DNA of 9,982 nt from an uncultured Peptococcaceae bacterium (GCA_902492275.1 CABUKW010000114.1:1-9982), one strand, 5' to 3'; positions 1-7,404 are shown, numbered from the stretch's first letter. The notes: generated from the sequence alone by a model not told the origin. Numbers and translations: made by a program.

Positions 1-662
1 TTTGTGGAGCAATATCTTTTTTGCTGACTTCGCCCATTTTAAATCCGGCGATTGTTACACTATTGGTAGCTTTTTTTGGTTTCAAAGCAACTATGGTGTA
101 TGCAGCTTTTACCTCTCTTTTTGCCGTAGTCATGGGTTTGGTTTTAGACTGGGCAGGATTTGAAAAAGAAGTGAAGTCTGTAACAGTAACTGGTGGTCAT
201 CAGGATGGAATCTGCTGGGAGCATCTTGAAGGGACGTTTTGGCAAAAGCAAAAGCAGGCAGTTTTATTGGCGCTTAAAGATTCGCTGACGCTTTTGAAAC
301 GGGTATTTTGGTTTTTACTTTTAGGTGCGGGTATTGGTGCTTTTATTCATGATTTCATTCCTACAGAACTTATAGCTGGTTTGGCGGGCGCTTCTAGTAT
401 ATGGGCGGTGCCAGTTGCGGCAGTGGTAGGAATTCCGATGTATATTCGTACAGAAACTATGATTCCCATTGCCAGCATTTTGATGGAAAAAGGCGTTGCA
501 CCCGGTGTGATGATTGCCTTGATTTTAGGTGGCGCTGGCGCCAGTATTCCAGAAGTGTCTTTGTTGACATCAATTTTTAAGAGAAAGATGATTGTTGCTT
601 TTGTACTCTGCGTTTTTGCGGTAGCTACAATGACAGGATATGTTTTTAATTTTGTGATGTAA
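1..662 (+). CDS. YraQ/ArsP_1-type (DUF318) membrane permease, C-terminal part
   Basis: An integral membrane permease cut by the left edge of the window. The frame is open from base 3, so the TTG at 21 is only the first start-like codon and not the real start. About 219 residues remain. They include hydrophobic stretches near the beginning, around residues 95-120, through the 'VGIPMYI' region and at the C-terminus. The order VGIPMYI, TMIPIAS, EKGVAPG and GGAGASIPEVSLL matches the second half of the YraQ/ArsP_1 permease family. Members have been linked to export of arsenicals or other soft metal and thiol compounds, but most subfamilies are uncharacterised. The usual Cys after 'PLYI' is replaced here by RTET, so an arsenic substrate cannot be assumed. 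The genes just downstream are Cys-rich, which fits a redox or metal theme. The family call is firm; the substrate is unknown. Confidence 0.85.
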   Translation, partial: CGAISFLLTSPILNPAIVTLLVAFFGFKATMVYAAFTSLFAVVMGLVLDWAGFEKEVKSVTVTGGHQDGICWEHLEGTFWQKQKQAVLLALKDSLTLLKRVFWFLLLGAGIGAFIHDFIPTELIAGLAGASSIWAVPVAAVVGIPMYIRTETMIPIASILMEKGVAPGVMIALILGGAGASIPEVSLLTSIFKRKMIVAFVLCVFAVATMTGYVFNFVM

Positions 663-685
663 ATTTTAGAGAGAGGGAAATAACT

Positions 686-783
686 ATGACGGAGAAAAAA
701 GTATTTTAGCAAATTTATTTGGAGGAAAAAAATCTGAAAGCTGCTGTAACATGCAAATTGTTCCAGAGAAAGAAGAACAGTAA
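686..783 (+). pseudogene. Small Cys-Cys protein after the permease, frameshifted
   Basis: A tiny gene starting at ATG 686, with GAGAGGG at 671-677 as ribosome site. As read it stops after MTEKKVF at 707-709. If one base is added to the A run at 695-700, the frame continues as MTEKKSILANLF, then GGKKSESCCN, and ends in PEKEEQ at TAA 781-783, about 32 residues. In my recollection, short basic proteins with a central Cys-Cys pair and an acidic tail occur next to YraQ-type permeases. That resemblance, together with the good ribosome site, is why I believe the reconstruction. The Cys pair could bind metal or take part in thiol exchange, which is inference. The shift may be real decay, a sequencing error in the A run, or slippage at the run. 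Too short for database certainty. Confidence 0.5.
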
Positions 784-863
784 AAATCAGATACGATAGC
801 GATGAGGTTAGATTTATATGATGCAGAGCTTGTCAATCAATAGGATTTCTTTTTTGCAGTAAA

Positions 864-1225
864 TTGGACTGTTACACCAAATCTTGTGGTAAGCAGTTTG
901 AGTATCACATTTTAAATGTAAATCCAGCACGGAAACATGTTTTGTCTGCTGTTGTAAATTTTTTGCGGGTGGGACTGCAGCGAGATTTGCCTATAGCATT
1001 TTTGAATTTATGCAATGGGGCGGAACAACAACTGGAGCCTTGGCATTGGGTGACAATTTCTTGGACTATGACACTTACAATCAGTATGCTATCGCACAGA
1101 TTTGCGATGGCGGTATTGTTAAAAGAATTGATTCGGTTTTATGGCTGCATACAACTAGGCAAGGTGGAGGGTTTGTATTTTTTTACGATACAGAAATTGA
1201 GATTTTTTCAGAAAGAAAGCAGTGA
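864..1225 (+). pseudogene. Unidentified ORF, frameshifted at a T run
   Basis: I do not recognise this gene. Frame 3 reads sensibly from about 864 to 958 (NPARKHVLSAVVNF). After the T run at 959-964 the sensible reading moves to frame 2 (AGGTAARFAYSIFEF, then MQWGGTTTGALALGDN, ending FSERKQ) and stops at 1223-1225. One missing T would join the two into about 120 residues. The second part is rich in Gly, Thr and aromatic residues and looks like a folded soluble protein without a membrane segment. No clean start is visible. An ATG at 802 gives MRLDLYDAELVNQ and then a TAG at 841-843, so the N-terminus may be further broken. The stop lies three bases before the next gene's likely start, as in an operon. 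The function is unknown, and the call that it is a gene rests on the protein-like composition of the frame-2 part. Confidence 0.35.
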
Positions 1226-1227
1226 TA

Positions 1228-1703
1228 GTGAAGTCAAGAGTAGAAGATGCGGTAGAATATTTTCGAAAGGGTTTCAATTGCAGCCAAGCAGTTGCCTGTG
1301 CCTATGGAGATTTGGTTTGGGCAGTGAGTTGCTATTGCCGCTCATGGAAGGTTATGGGAGAGGGTTAGGCAGCTTAGAAGGAGTTTGCGGCGCGATATCT
1401 GGTGCAGTGGCTATTTCTAATATGTGGCAAAGCAAGCGGGCTGATTCTGGCAGTGTCAGACGGGCAAAGGCTTATGGAGCCAGCAGAATGTTAGTACAGC
1501 TTTTTCAGAAGCAAAACGGAACCATCATCTGTAAAGAATTGAAAGGCATTGATACAGGTGTTGGGCGCAGAAACTGTGAAGCCTGTGTGCGTGATGCGGC
1601 AGAAATGCTGGAAGCGGTTTTGCTTTCCTCAGCAGAAGATATCAATATCGTCTGCGCGGAAGCACTGCACTGGAATGCTTGTTGCTGTGCGGAAACCGTC
1701 TAA
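1228..1703 (+). pseudogene. C_GCAxxG_C_C family (putative redox) protein, frameshifted
   Basis: Frame 1 from GTG 1228 reads VKSRVEDAVEYFRKGFNCSQ then AVACAYGDL, the standard N-terminus of C_GCAxxG_C_C family proteins (TIGR01909). Near 1310-1320 the frame changes to frame 3, which gives GLGSELLLPLMEGYGRGLG, EGVCGAISGA, IICKELKG and RRNCEACVRDAAE, all in family order, to TAA 1701-1703. One missing base in the TTTGG/TTTGGG stretch restores a single protein of about 158 residues. All the family cysteines are present: NC and AC near the start, the CGAxxG motif, then C, then CxxC. The family is small, cytosolic and poorly characterised, with the cysteines presumed to hold metal or serve redox. The tail is longer than I expect and ends in an extra Cys cluster, NACCCAETV. 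A long open frame from 864 through 1703 exists, but its middle part is a false reading. Confidence 0.7.
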
Positions 1704-1740
1704 ATAATGTCAATAGAATGAAACGATAAAAATTGTAAGC

Positions 1741-1779
1741 AAATCAGACAGGAGCAATAATGTTTCTGTCTGATTTTTT
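1741..1779 (+). terminator. Intrinsic terminator after the C_GCAxxG_C_C gene
   Basis: A perfect 11-bp stem pairs AAATCAGACAG (1741-1751) with CTGTCTGATTT (1766-1776), around a 14-base loop. The T run at 1774-1779 begins inside the stem and continues past it. This closes the permease cluster and separates it from the two-component genes. Confidence 0.8.
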
Positions 1780-1835
1780 ATGGTAAAGAGTGACGCTGTG
1801 ACGGAAAGATAAGCCCGTTAGGAGGCTTTCTTGAC

Positions 1836-1864
1836 TTGTATATTTGAAGTGCAGGAAATATAAT
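1836..1864 (+). promoter_or_regulatory. Sigma-A-type promoter for the two-component operon
   Basis: TTGTAT at 1836-1841 and a consensus TATAAT at 1859-1864 are separated by exactly 17 bases, about 45 bases ahead of the response regulator start. A second TATAAT lies at 1882-1887 but has no good -35 at the right distance. A TTGACT at 1831-1836 is too far from the first -10 (22 bases). Confidence 0.55.
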
Positions 1865-1907
1865 AAAGATACAAGTAAAATTATAATGAGAAAGAGGGCC
1901 ATCTGCA

Positions 1908-2594
1908 ATGAAACAGATTTTTTTAGTGGAGGATGACAGGGAGATTGCCAAAAATCTGATACGCCTGCTTTGTGCGGAGGAGTTTCATGTGGTACATGCC
2001 GCAACCCAGCGGGAAGCCGTCGACTTGCTGGAACGCGCCAACTGGGATTTGGCGCTGGTGGATATTTCTTTGCCCGATGGCAATGGCTTTGCAGTTTACA
2101 CAGAGATTAAACAAAAACAGGACATCCCAGTAATCTTTTTGACAGCCGCCGATAATGAGGCCAGTGTGGTGACAGGTTTGAATATGGGCGCCGACGATTA
2201 TATCATCAAGCCTTTTCGTCCGCGCGAGTTGGTGGCTCGCATCAAATCAGCGCTGCGAAAAGCGGGGCGTTCTCCGGCGGCTTTTGAAATTGGCAGTCTT
2301 TCTGTGGATACAACCAACGGTGTTGTGAAAAAAGATGGCAACGAAATATTTCTCTCAGCATTAGAATATCGTTTGCTATTGATTTTCATAAACAATCCCA
2401 AAAGTATTATCCCCCGGGAAAGACTGTTGGATGAATTGTGGGATGCAGCAGGCGAATTTGTCAATGATAATACGCTGACCGTTTACATCAAGCGGCTGCG
2501 GGAAAAAATTGAAACGGATCCTGCGAAGCCCCAGATTATTTTAACGGTGCGCGGTATGGGGTATCGGTTGGGAGGCAGCTATGTTTCGCAATAA
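1908..2594 (+). CDS. OmpR/PhoB-family response regulator
   Basis: A 228-residue DNA-binding response regulator. The receiver domain (about 1-115) has the acidic pocket E8-D9-D10, the phosphorylation site D52 in the sequence VDISLPDG, the switch threonine T79 and the conserved lysine K101 in YIIKPF. The C-terminal domain (about 128-225) is a winged helix of the OmpR/PhoB type, with NTLTVYIKRLREKI as recognition helix region and RGMGYRL as the wing. The ATG at 1908 is preceded by AGAGGG at a suitable distance. It overlaps the histidine kinase gene by 14 bases, and the two should form one sensor-regulator pair. The adjoining ABC transporter genes are the likely target. The layout is that of regulators of antibiotic-peptide or envelope-stress exporters; the inducing signal is not visible. 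Confidence 0.95.
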   Translation: MKQIFLVEDDREIAKNLIRLLCAEEFHVVHAATQREAVDLLERANWDLALVDISLPDGNGFAVYTEIKQKQDIPVIFLTAADNEASVVTGLNMGADDYIIKPFRPRELVARIKSALRKAGRSPAAFEIGSLSVDTTNGVVKKDGNEIFLSALEYRLLLIFINNPKSIIPRERLLDELWDAAGEFVNDNTLTVYIKRLREKIETDPAKPQIILTVRGMGYRLGGSYVSQ

Positions 2595-3570
2595 AGAGCT
2601 TAAACCATTGGTTTGCCGCTATCTTGTGATAACCATTCTTTCTGCTAGTATAGGCTTTATCATACATTGGACCGCTGGTGTCCTGGTCCTTTTGGTTACC
2701 GCTGTCCTCGGCGCAGTGTTTTTTGTGTTTACCAAGGCACGGTATGAAAGGCTTGCACAGCTTTCGGCACAAATTGACCGCGTGCTGCACAACGAAGACA
2801 GTCTAGATATTGGCGAGATGGAAGAAGGCGAACTGGCCATTTTGCAAAGTGAGATAAAGAAGATGACGCTGCGTATTCGGGAACAGAATGCTGCGTTAAA
2901 AAAGGAAAAGCAGCATCTTGCCGATTCGCTGGCGGATATTGCTCACCAACTTCGCACGCCGTTGACATCAGCTAATCTAACCCTTTCTTTGCTGCAGCAA
3001 AATCTGAAGAATCGGGAGCAAAAGGCTTTGCTGTGGGAGACCGAGGCGTTGTTTGCGCAAATGGATTGGCTGCTTACATCGCTCTTAAAGCTATCCCGTT
3101 TGGATGCGGGTATTGTGGTGTTTCAGCGTGAACAGCTTGCTCTGGACAGTCTCATTCAGGCGGCGCTGCACCCGTTGCTGATTGCCATGGAGTTACATAA
3201 TATTACCGTGCAAACAACGGTGCCGCAGCATGTGACAATTTGGGGCGATAAGGGCTGGCTTTCCGAGGCAATCCAGAATATTCTCAAAAATTGTCTGGAG
3301 AATTTACCGGAGGGCGGAATCATAGAAATTCTCTGTACCGATACGTTGCTGTTTACCGAGCTTACAATTCGCGATAATGGTTCTGGAATAAACGAAGCGG
3401 ATTTGCCGTATTTGTTCGACCGTTTTTATCGTGGAAAGCAATCCGGTGCGGCAGGCTATGGGATTGGTCTAGCCCTTTGTAAGACGATTATCACCAGGCA
3501 TGGCGGAACAGTGAAGGCGCAAAATCACCGGCAGGGCGGCGCTGTTTTTGTCTTGCGTTTTCCAAAGTGA
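2581..3570 (+). CDS. Sensor histidine kinase with minimal sensory domain
   Basis: A 329-residue membrane histidine kinase. Two hydrophobic helices (about 11-29 and 32-51) are separated by only a few residues, so there is practically no extracellular sensor. A linker with coiled-coil character (about 52-112) leads to the phosphorylated His122 in DIAHQLRTPLTS. The ATP-binding domain shows the N box NILKNCLEN, DNGSGI, LFDRFYRG and GYGIGLALC. The ATG at 2581 lies inside the end of the response regulator gene and has GGGAGG just upstream, so translation is probably coupled. Kinases of this shape (intramembrane-sensing, as in BceS-like systems) usually do not detect the drug themselves but read the state of a partner ABC transporter. 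That role is inference from shape and neighbours. Confidence 0.93.
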   Translation: MFRNKELKPLVCRYLVITILSASIGFIIHWTAGVLVLLVTAVLGAVFFVFTKARYERLAQLSAQIDRVLHNEDSLDIGEMEEGELAILQSEIKKMTLRIREQNAALKKEKQHLADSLADIAHQLRTPLTSANLTLSLLQQNLKNREQKALLWETEALFAQMDWLLTSLLKLSRLDAGIVVFQREQLALDSLIQAALHPLLIAMELHNITVQTTVPQHVTIWGDKGWLSEAIQNILKNCLENLPEGGIIEILCTDTLLFTELTIRDNGSGINEADLPYLFDRFYRGKQSGAAGYGIGLALCKTIITRHGGTVKAQNHRQGGAVFVLRFPK

Positions 3571-3620
3571 CAAATCTCTCACCAAAAAGTCACAGAGATG
3601 TAAGCAGAATATTCTATGAT
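3567..3620 (+). promoter_or_regulatory. Four 11-bp phased repeats and -10 element ahead of the ABC operon
   Basis: Four consecutive 11-base units are seen: GTGACAAATCT (3567-3577), CTCACCAAAAA (3578-3588), GTCACAGAGAT (3589-3599) and GTAAGCAGAAT (3600-3610). They share a (G/C)TnA(C/G) head once per helical turn, which is how OmpR/PhoB-family regulators bind. A -10-like TATGAT lies at 3615-3620. The place for a -35 (about 3592-3597, ACAGAG) is poor and falls within the repeats, as expected for an activator-dependent promoter. The first unit overlaps the kinase stop codon. The likely binder is the response regulator encoded at 1908-2594. Confidence 0.6.
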
Positions 3621-3652
3621 AAGGGCAGACCAAAACATAGGAGGCTTATCAT

Positions 3653-4339
3653 ATGGAGTTTTTAAAAATTGAAGAACTGTGTAAGGTGTATGGCAAAGGA
3701 GAAAATCGGGTAATGGCCTTGGACCATGTTTCCTTAACAGTAGAAAAGGGAGAATTTGTCGCAATCATGGGTTCCTCTGGCTCGGGCAAATCGACGCTGC
3801 TGCACGCCATTGCCGGCGTGGATGTCCCCACCAGCGGAAATGTGTATCTGGACGGGCAGGATGTTTATGGGCAAAGCAGGGAAAAACTGGCCATTTTTCG
3901 CCGGCGACAGGTGGGATTGATTTATCAGTTTCACAATCTGATTCCAACCTTAAATGTTGTGGAGAATATCACCTTGCCGGTTTTGATGGACAAGCGTAAG
4001 GTCAATCAAGAACGGTTGCAGGATTTATTGGAATTGCTCGGTTTACAGGCGCGCAGAAATCATTTGCCCAATCAGCTTTCCGGCGGTCAGCAGCAGCGTG
4101 TTGCCATTGGGCGCGCGTTGATGAATGCGCCGGCGGTTATGTTGGCCGATGAGCCGACCGGCAGCTTAGATAGCCGGAATGGTCAGGAAATTATCAAGTT
4201 GCTGAAGGAAAGCCATCACAAATACCAGCAGACATTAATTCTTGTCACCCATGATGAGAATATTGCGCTGCAGGCAGACCGTATCGTCACCATTGCCGAT
4301 GGAAAAATTGTGCGGGACGGGCAGGTGGCGCGGCCGTGA
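3653..4339 (+). CDS. ABC transporter ATP-binding protein, MacB/LolD type
   Basis: A 228-residue ATPase subunit that would power the adjoining permease from the cytoplasmic face. Walker A is GSSGSGKST (residues 40-48), the Q-loop glutamine is Q92, the signature LSGGQ is at 142-146, Walker B is VMLADEP with catalytic E167, the D-loop is SLD and the switch histidine is H200 in VTHDE. Length and motifs, including the long GQQQRVAIGRAL helix, match the MacB/LolD/FtsE group, whose members work by mechanotransmission rather than by forming a classical channel. The ATG at 3653 has a strong AGGAGG at 3639-3644. The gene overlaps the permease by four bases (GTGA). Expression probably depends on the phased repeats just upstream. 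Bacitracin-type or other peptide resistance, or lipoprotein or envelope functions, are possible substrates. Confidence 0.95.
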   Translation: MEFLKIEELCKVYGKGENRVMALDHVSLTVEKGEFVAIMGSSGSGKSTLLHAIAGVDVPTSGNVYLDGQDVYGQSREKLAIFRRRQVGLIYQFHNLIPTLNVVENITLPVLMDKRKVNQERLQDLLELLGLQARRNHLPNQLSGGQQQRVAIGRALMNAPAVMLADEPTGSLDSRNGQEIIKLLKESHHKYQQTLILVTHDENIALQADRIVTIADGKIVRDGQVARP

Positions 4340-6879
4340 ATATTTTTAACAGAGTTGCTTTACAAGGTTTGAAGAAAAATCGTACACGGACGTTGGTGAC
4401 CATTGTCGGTGTGCTGTTATCGGCTGCTTTGTTTACAGGCGTGGCCACCTTTGCGGTTTCTTTGCAAAGTTATCTCATAAATGGCGCCGCCGTGAAATAT
4501 GGAAGCTGGCACCTTGAATTACCAGCCGTCAGCGCAACCATTGCAGCAGATGTAGCGGACGATAGCCGTGTTGCTGACACGGTTCTGCTGCAAAATATTG
4601 GCTATGCTGTGCTGGAAGGCGGGAAAAATCCAGCGAAACCGTATATATTTCTCTCGGGTTGGGACAAAAAAGCTTTGAAAGTGCTGCCTGTAAATCTGCT
4701 TTCTGGCAGGCTGCCGGAAAACAGCAGTGAAGTTGTAGTTCCTGCCCATCTTGCGGCCAACGGCGGTGTGAAATTTTCTATAGGCGAAACCATTACGTTG
4801 TCTGTAGGCAACCGCATAAACGGTAATGAGAGTTTAAGTCAGCACAATCCCTATGTGGCTAGTGCGGAGATCTTGGAGCCGGTTATGCAGAAAAGTTATA
4901 CGGTAGTTGGCATTTGTCAGCGTCCAACTGTAGAAGAATATAGCGCGCCGGGCTATACCTTGATTACTGCCGCCGATAACAGCAGTGCAGATGACATGGC
5001 GATGTTTATCACGCTGAAAAATCCATATCAGCTTGCTTCTTACACAAAAGATGTGGTAGGCAATGGCAGTTATGTTTTGAATGATAATGTATTGCGTTTT
5101 ATGGGACTTTCCAGTGAAAAGCTTATGATGGTGCTGTTGTATGCCATTGTTGCCATTTTGGTGATTTTGGTAGTGGTAGGTTCAGTATTTTTGATTTACA
5201 ATGCCTTTTCTATTTCTTTAAACGAGCGCACACAGCAGTTTGGTATTTTGATGTCAGTTGGCGCCACGGAAAAACAGTTGCGCAATTCGGTGCTGTTTGA
5301 AGGCCTTTGCATTGGCATAATAGGCATTCCATTAGGTATTTTAGTGGGGCTGCCCGGTGTCCAACTAGTACTTTCTTTAGTAGAAAAGAATTTTGCCAAT
5401 GTCATGTATGATACTGTACCGCTGAGTTTGGTGGTGTCAGTATCGGCCATTGTCGCTGCGGCAATCATCAGTTTCTTTACAATTTTTGTTTCAGCTTACA
5501 TTCCCGCCAAAAAAGCTGCTGCCATGCCAGTGATGGATTGTATCCGGCAGACAAAAGAGATAAAGCTTACAGCAGAGAATTTTAAAATCTCTCCATTGGT
5601 GCAGCGGTTTTTGGGTTTGGCAGAGCAGCTAGCGCTCAAAAACTTTAAACGCAATAAGCGCCGTTATGGCAGTATTATTTTATCGCTTACATTTAGTATG
5701 GTGCTGTTTGTTGGGGCTAGCAGTTTCGGCAGTTACTTAAATCAAATCGCAGACGCATCGGACACTGTGGTGGAGCAATATGATATTGTGTTTTCCAGCA
5801 GCGACATGGAAGAAACAGAGCTGCTGCAGTTGTATGACCAACTGAAAAGCATTGCTGGTATAACGGTAAGCGGTTATCAGGCAGAGGTGGCTTATCCTTG
5901 CTGTATCAGTGATGAACAGCTTTCCAGCAGTTTTCTGAATACCTTCGGAGATTTTTTAGACTACGACGGCGAAGGCCAACCGGCAAAGGCTACGTTGGAC
6001 GCTGTTTTTGTAGATGATAATGCCTATCAGCAATTGCTGGAACGGTTGAATTTGCCAGCTAATGCTTACACTGGGCAAGCTGACAGCATGATTTTGGCAG
6101 CTTATGTGGAAGGCTATCTGTATTGGCAGGATATTCCCATAGACATTACCCTTTGCGATAACAGCGGCAATGGAGTGAAAACGGTACGTGCAACTTTTGT
6201 CAAGGATTATCCAGATTTATTGCCGGCAGAAGCGGGCAGCACATTTCGGGGGTATTCTCTTTTGTTGATTGCTCCTTATACAATGAAAGCTCAGTTTGAT
6301 GGATTGGATACTGTGGAGAAGACCGTATTGGGGATGACTTTTGAGTCAGACAATCCTGGTCAATCAACAGCGCAAATGCAGACCATTCTTGATGCAAACG
6401 GTATCACTGCTGAGTATAGTCTGTACAATCTGTATGCAATTTTGGAGCAGAACCGCAATCTCAATTTTATTGTGCATTTATTTGCCGCGGTATTTGTCCT
6501 AATGATTACGTTGATTGCTGTTGCTAACGTGTTTAACACCATTTCCACCAATGTGAAGCTGCGCAGACGGGAACTGGCCATGCTCCGTTCCGTGGGGATG
6601 GCTGAGCGGGATTTTAATAGAATGTTATGCTTTGAATGTATTCTTTATGGAGCGCGAACCATGCTGTGGGGGCTGCCGCTTTCGGTTGTGATCTCCTGGC
6701 TTATCTATAGAGGCATGGTGGCTGGCGGTGGTTTTCAACTACAATTCCTATTTCCGTGGAGCAGTCTTGTCCTCAGTGCGCTAGGTGTGTTCTTAGTGGT
6801 GCTGATCACGATGTTGTATGCTACTAGAAAAATAAAAAAAGAAAATATCATTGACGGATTGCGGGATGACCTAGCCTGA
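4336..6879 (+). CDS. Duplicated FtsX-domain ABC transporter permease
   Basis: An 847-residue membrane partner of the ATPase. The GTG start overlaps the ATPase stop in a GTGA, so translation is coupled. Predicted membrane helices are near residues 18-42, 263-292, 320-345, 361-391, 443-465, 710-736, 768-794 and 805-832. This is two copies of the FtsX plan (one helix, a large external domain, three helices), with external domains at about 45-258 and 468-708. Each half has the conserved intracellular stretch after its second helix (NERTQQFGILMSVGA and LRRRELAMLRSVGM). The short basic KKNRTRT and FKRNKRRYG leaders precede the first and fifth helices. Such permeases move or extract substrates at the outer membrane face and in Bacillota often give resistance to antimicrobial peptides. 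The substrate cannot be read from sequence. The BceB topology (ten helices, one external domain) is different. Confidence 0.92.
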   Translation: MNIFNRVALQGLKKNRTRTLVTIVGVLLSAALFTGVATFAVSLQSYLINGAAVKYGSWHLELPAVSATIAADVADDSRVADTVLLQNIGYAVLEGGKNPAKPYIFLSGWDKKALKVLPVNLLSGRLPENSSEVVVPAHLAANGGVKFSIGETITLSVGNRINGNESLSQHNPYVASAEILEPVMQKSYTVVGICQRPTVEEYSAPGYTLITAADNSSADDMAMFITLKNPYQLASYTKDVVGNGSYVLNDNVLRFMGLSSEKLMMVLLYAIVAILVILVVVGSVFLIYNAFSISLNERTQQFGILMSVGATEKQLRNSVLFEGLCIGIIGIPLGILVGLPGVQLVLSLVEKNFANVMYDTVPLSLVVSVSAIVAAAIISFFTIFVSAYIPAKKAAAMPVMDCIRQTKEIKLTAENFKISPLVQRFLGLAEQLALKNFKRNKRRYGSIILSLTFSMVLFVGASSFGSYLNQIADASDTVVEQYDIVFSSSDMEETELLQLYDQLKSIAGITVSGYQAEVAYPCCISDEQLSSSFLNTFGDFLDYDGEGQPAKATLDAVFVDDNAYQQLLERLNLPANAYTGQADSMILAAYVEGYLYWQDIPIDITLCDNSGNGVKTVRATFVKDYPDLLPAEAGSTFRGYSLLLIAPYTMKAQFDGLDTVEKTVLGMTFESDNPGQSTAQMQTILDANGITAEYSLYNLYAILEQNRNLNFIVHLFAAVFVLMITLIAVANVFNTISTNVKLRRRELAMLRSVGMAERDFNRMLCFECILYGARTMLWGLPLSVVISWLIYRGMVAGGGFQLQFLFPWSSLVLSALGVFLVVLITMLYATRKIKKENIIDGLRDDLA

Positions 6880-6987
6880 TGAAAGCGGCGCTGCAAAAAC
6901 CGATTTCTGGAATCAGCGTGGTCGCAGCCGCAGAAGACACGATGAACAGGGCAGGAAGCCAGCATAAAAGCAGAATCTGCCGATAAG

Positions 6988-7030
6988 AAAGGCGGACTGT
7001 TTAGATTTTTTATCGAAACAGTCCGCCTTT
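6988..7030. terminator. Bidirectional terminator between convergent genes
   Basis: A perfect 15-bp stem pairs AAAGGCGGACTGTTT (6988-7002) with AAACAGTCCGCCTTT (7016-7030), with a 13-base loop. The stem starts with AAA and ends with TTT, so either strand reads a GC-rich hairpin closing in U residues. It lies between the permease (+) and the HxlR gene (-) and probably serves both. The 108 bases from 6880 to 6987 hold no gene that I can support. Confidence 0.75.
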
Positions 7031-7036
7031 GATGTT

Positions 7037-7366
7037 TTATAAATTTTGCGCTTTGTAATGCGCTCCCCAATCCCGCATAGCATCCAAAATAGGTTTTAGA
7101 CTGTAGCCCAGCTCTGTTAAGGTGTATTCTACACGGGGCGGTACTTCGGGATACACGGTGCGCGTTAATAATCCGCTGTCTTCCATTTGGCGCAGTTGGG
7201 CGGTCAGGACTTTTTGACTGACATTTCCCACCGATTTTTTCAACTCTCCGAAGCGTTTGGTTCCGGTGAGCAAATCCCGCAGAATTAAAACTTTCCATTT
7301 ATCACTGATTAACATTAACGTGGTTTCTACTGGGCAAGCCGGCAGTTCTTTTGCTGTAGCAGACAT
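7037..7366 (-). CDS. HxlR-family winged-helix regulator
   Basis: A 109-residue transcription regulator read on the minus strand. The sequence ACPVETTLMLISDKWKVLIL, then LTGTKRFGELKKSVGNVSQ, then VLTAQLRQMEDSGLLTRTVY and VEYTLTELGYSL is the full HxlR winged-helix fold in order, at normal family length. A single cysteine, C11, sits at the N-terminal position used for thiol sensing in redox-responsive members such as HypR, so response to electrophiles or oxidants is possible but unproven. The ATG at 7366-7364 has AGGAGG on the minus strand at about 7380-7375. HxlR proteins usually control a neighbouring gene; the divergent neighbour is the XRE regulator. The nearest candidate target may be itself, given the inverted repeat at 7393-7404. 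Confidence 0.92.
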   Translation of the reverse strand: MSATAKELPACPVETTLMLISDKWKVLILRDLLTGTKRFGELKKSVGNVSQKVLTAQLRQMEDSGLLTRTVYPEVPPRVEYTLTELGYSLKPILDAMRDWGAHYKAQNL

Positions 7367-7392
7367 GATGGATATCCTCCTGTCCTTGGTTT

Positions 7393-7404
7393 CGATTGAA
7401 ATCG
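7393..7404. promoter_or_regulatory. Small inverted repeat, possible HxlR operator
   Basis: CGATT and AATCG form 5-base arms around a 2-base centre. The repeat begins about 10 bases downstream of the minus-strand -10, near the expected start of transcription and inside the leader. A repressor bound here could block transcription. Assignment to HxlR is inference from position. Confidence 0.35.

Noticed and set aside
864..1703. A single 279-residue open frame.
   Set aside because: Its middle third (about 960-1310) has no protein-like character, while other frames in that stretch carry recognisable or sensible sequence. It is two real 3' parts joined by a chance open stretch.
1790..1802. Two GTGAC copies upstream of the response regulator, possibly for autoregulation.
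   Set aside because: They are 8 bases apart, not in the 11-base phase seen at 3567-3610, and a five-base repeat is expected by chance.
6885..6931. GCGGCGCTGC pairing with GCAGCCGC after the ABC permease.
   Set aside because: The stem has a bulge, the loop is about 29 bases and there is no T run. The strong hairpin at 6988-7030 explains termination better.
6735..7298. A 187-residue minus-strand open frame.
   Set aside because: It overlaps the end of the permease, the terminator and the HxlR gene in the wrong frame, and its sequence is low in protein character.
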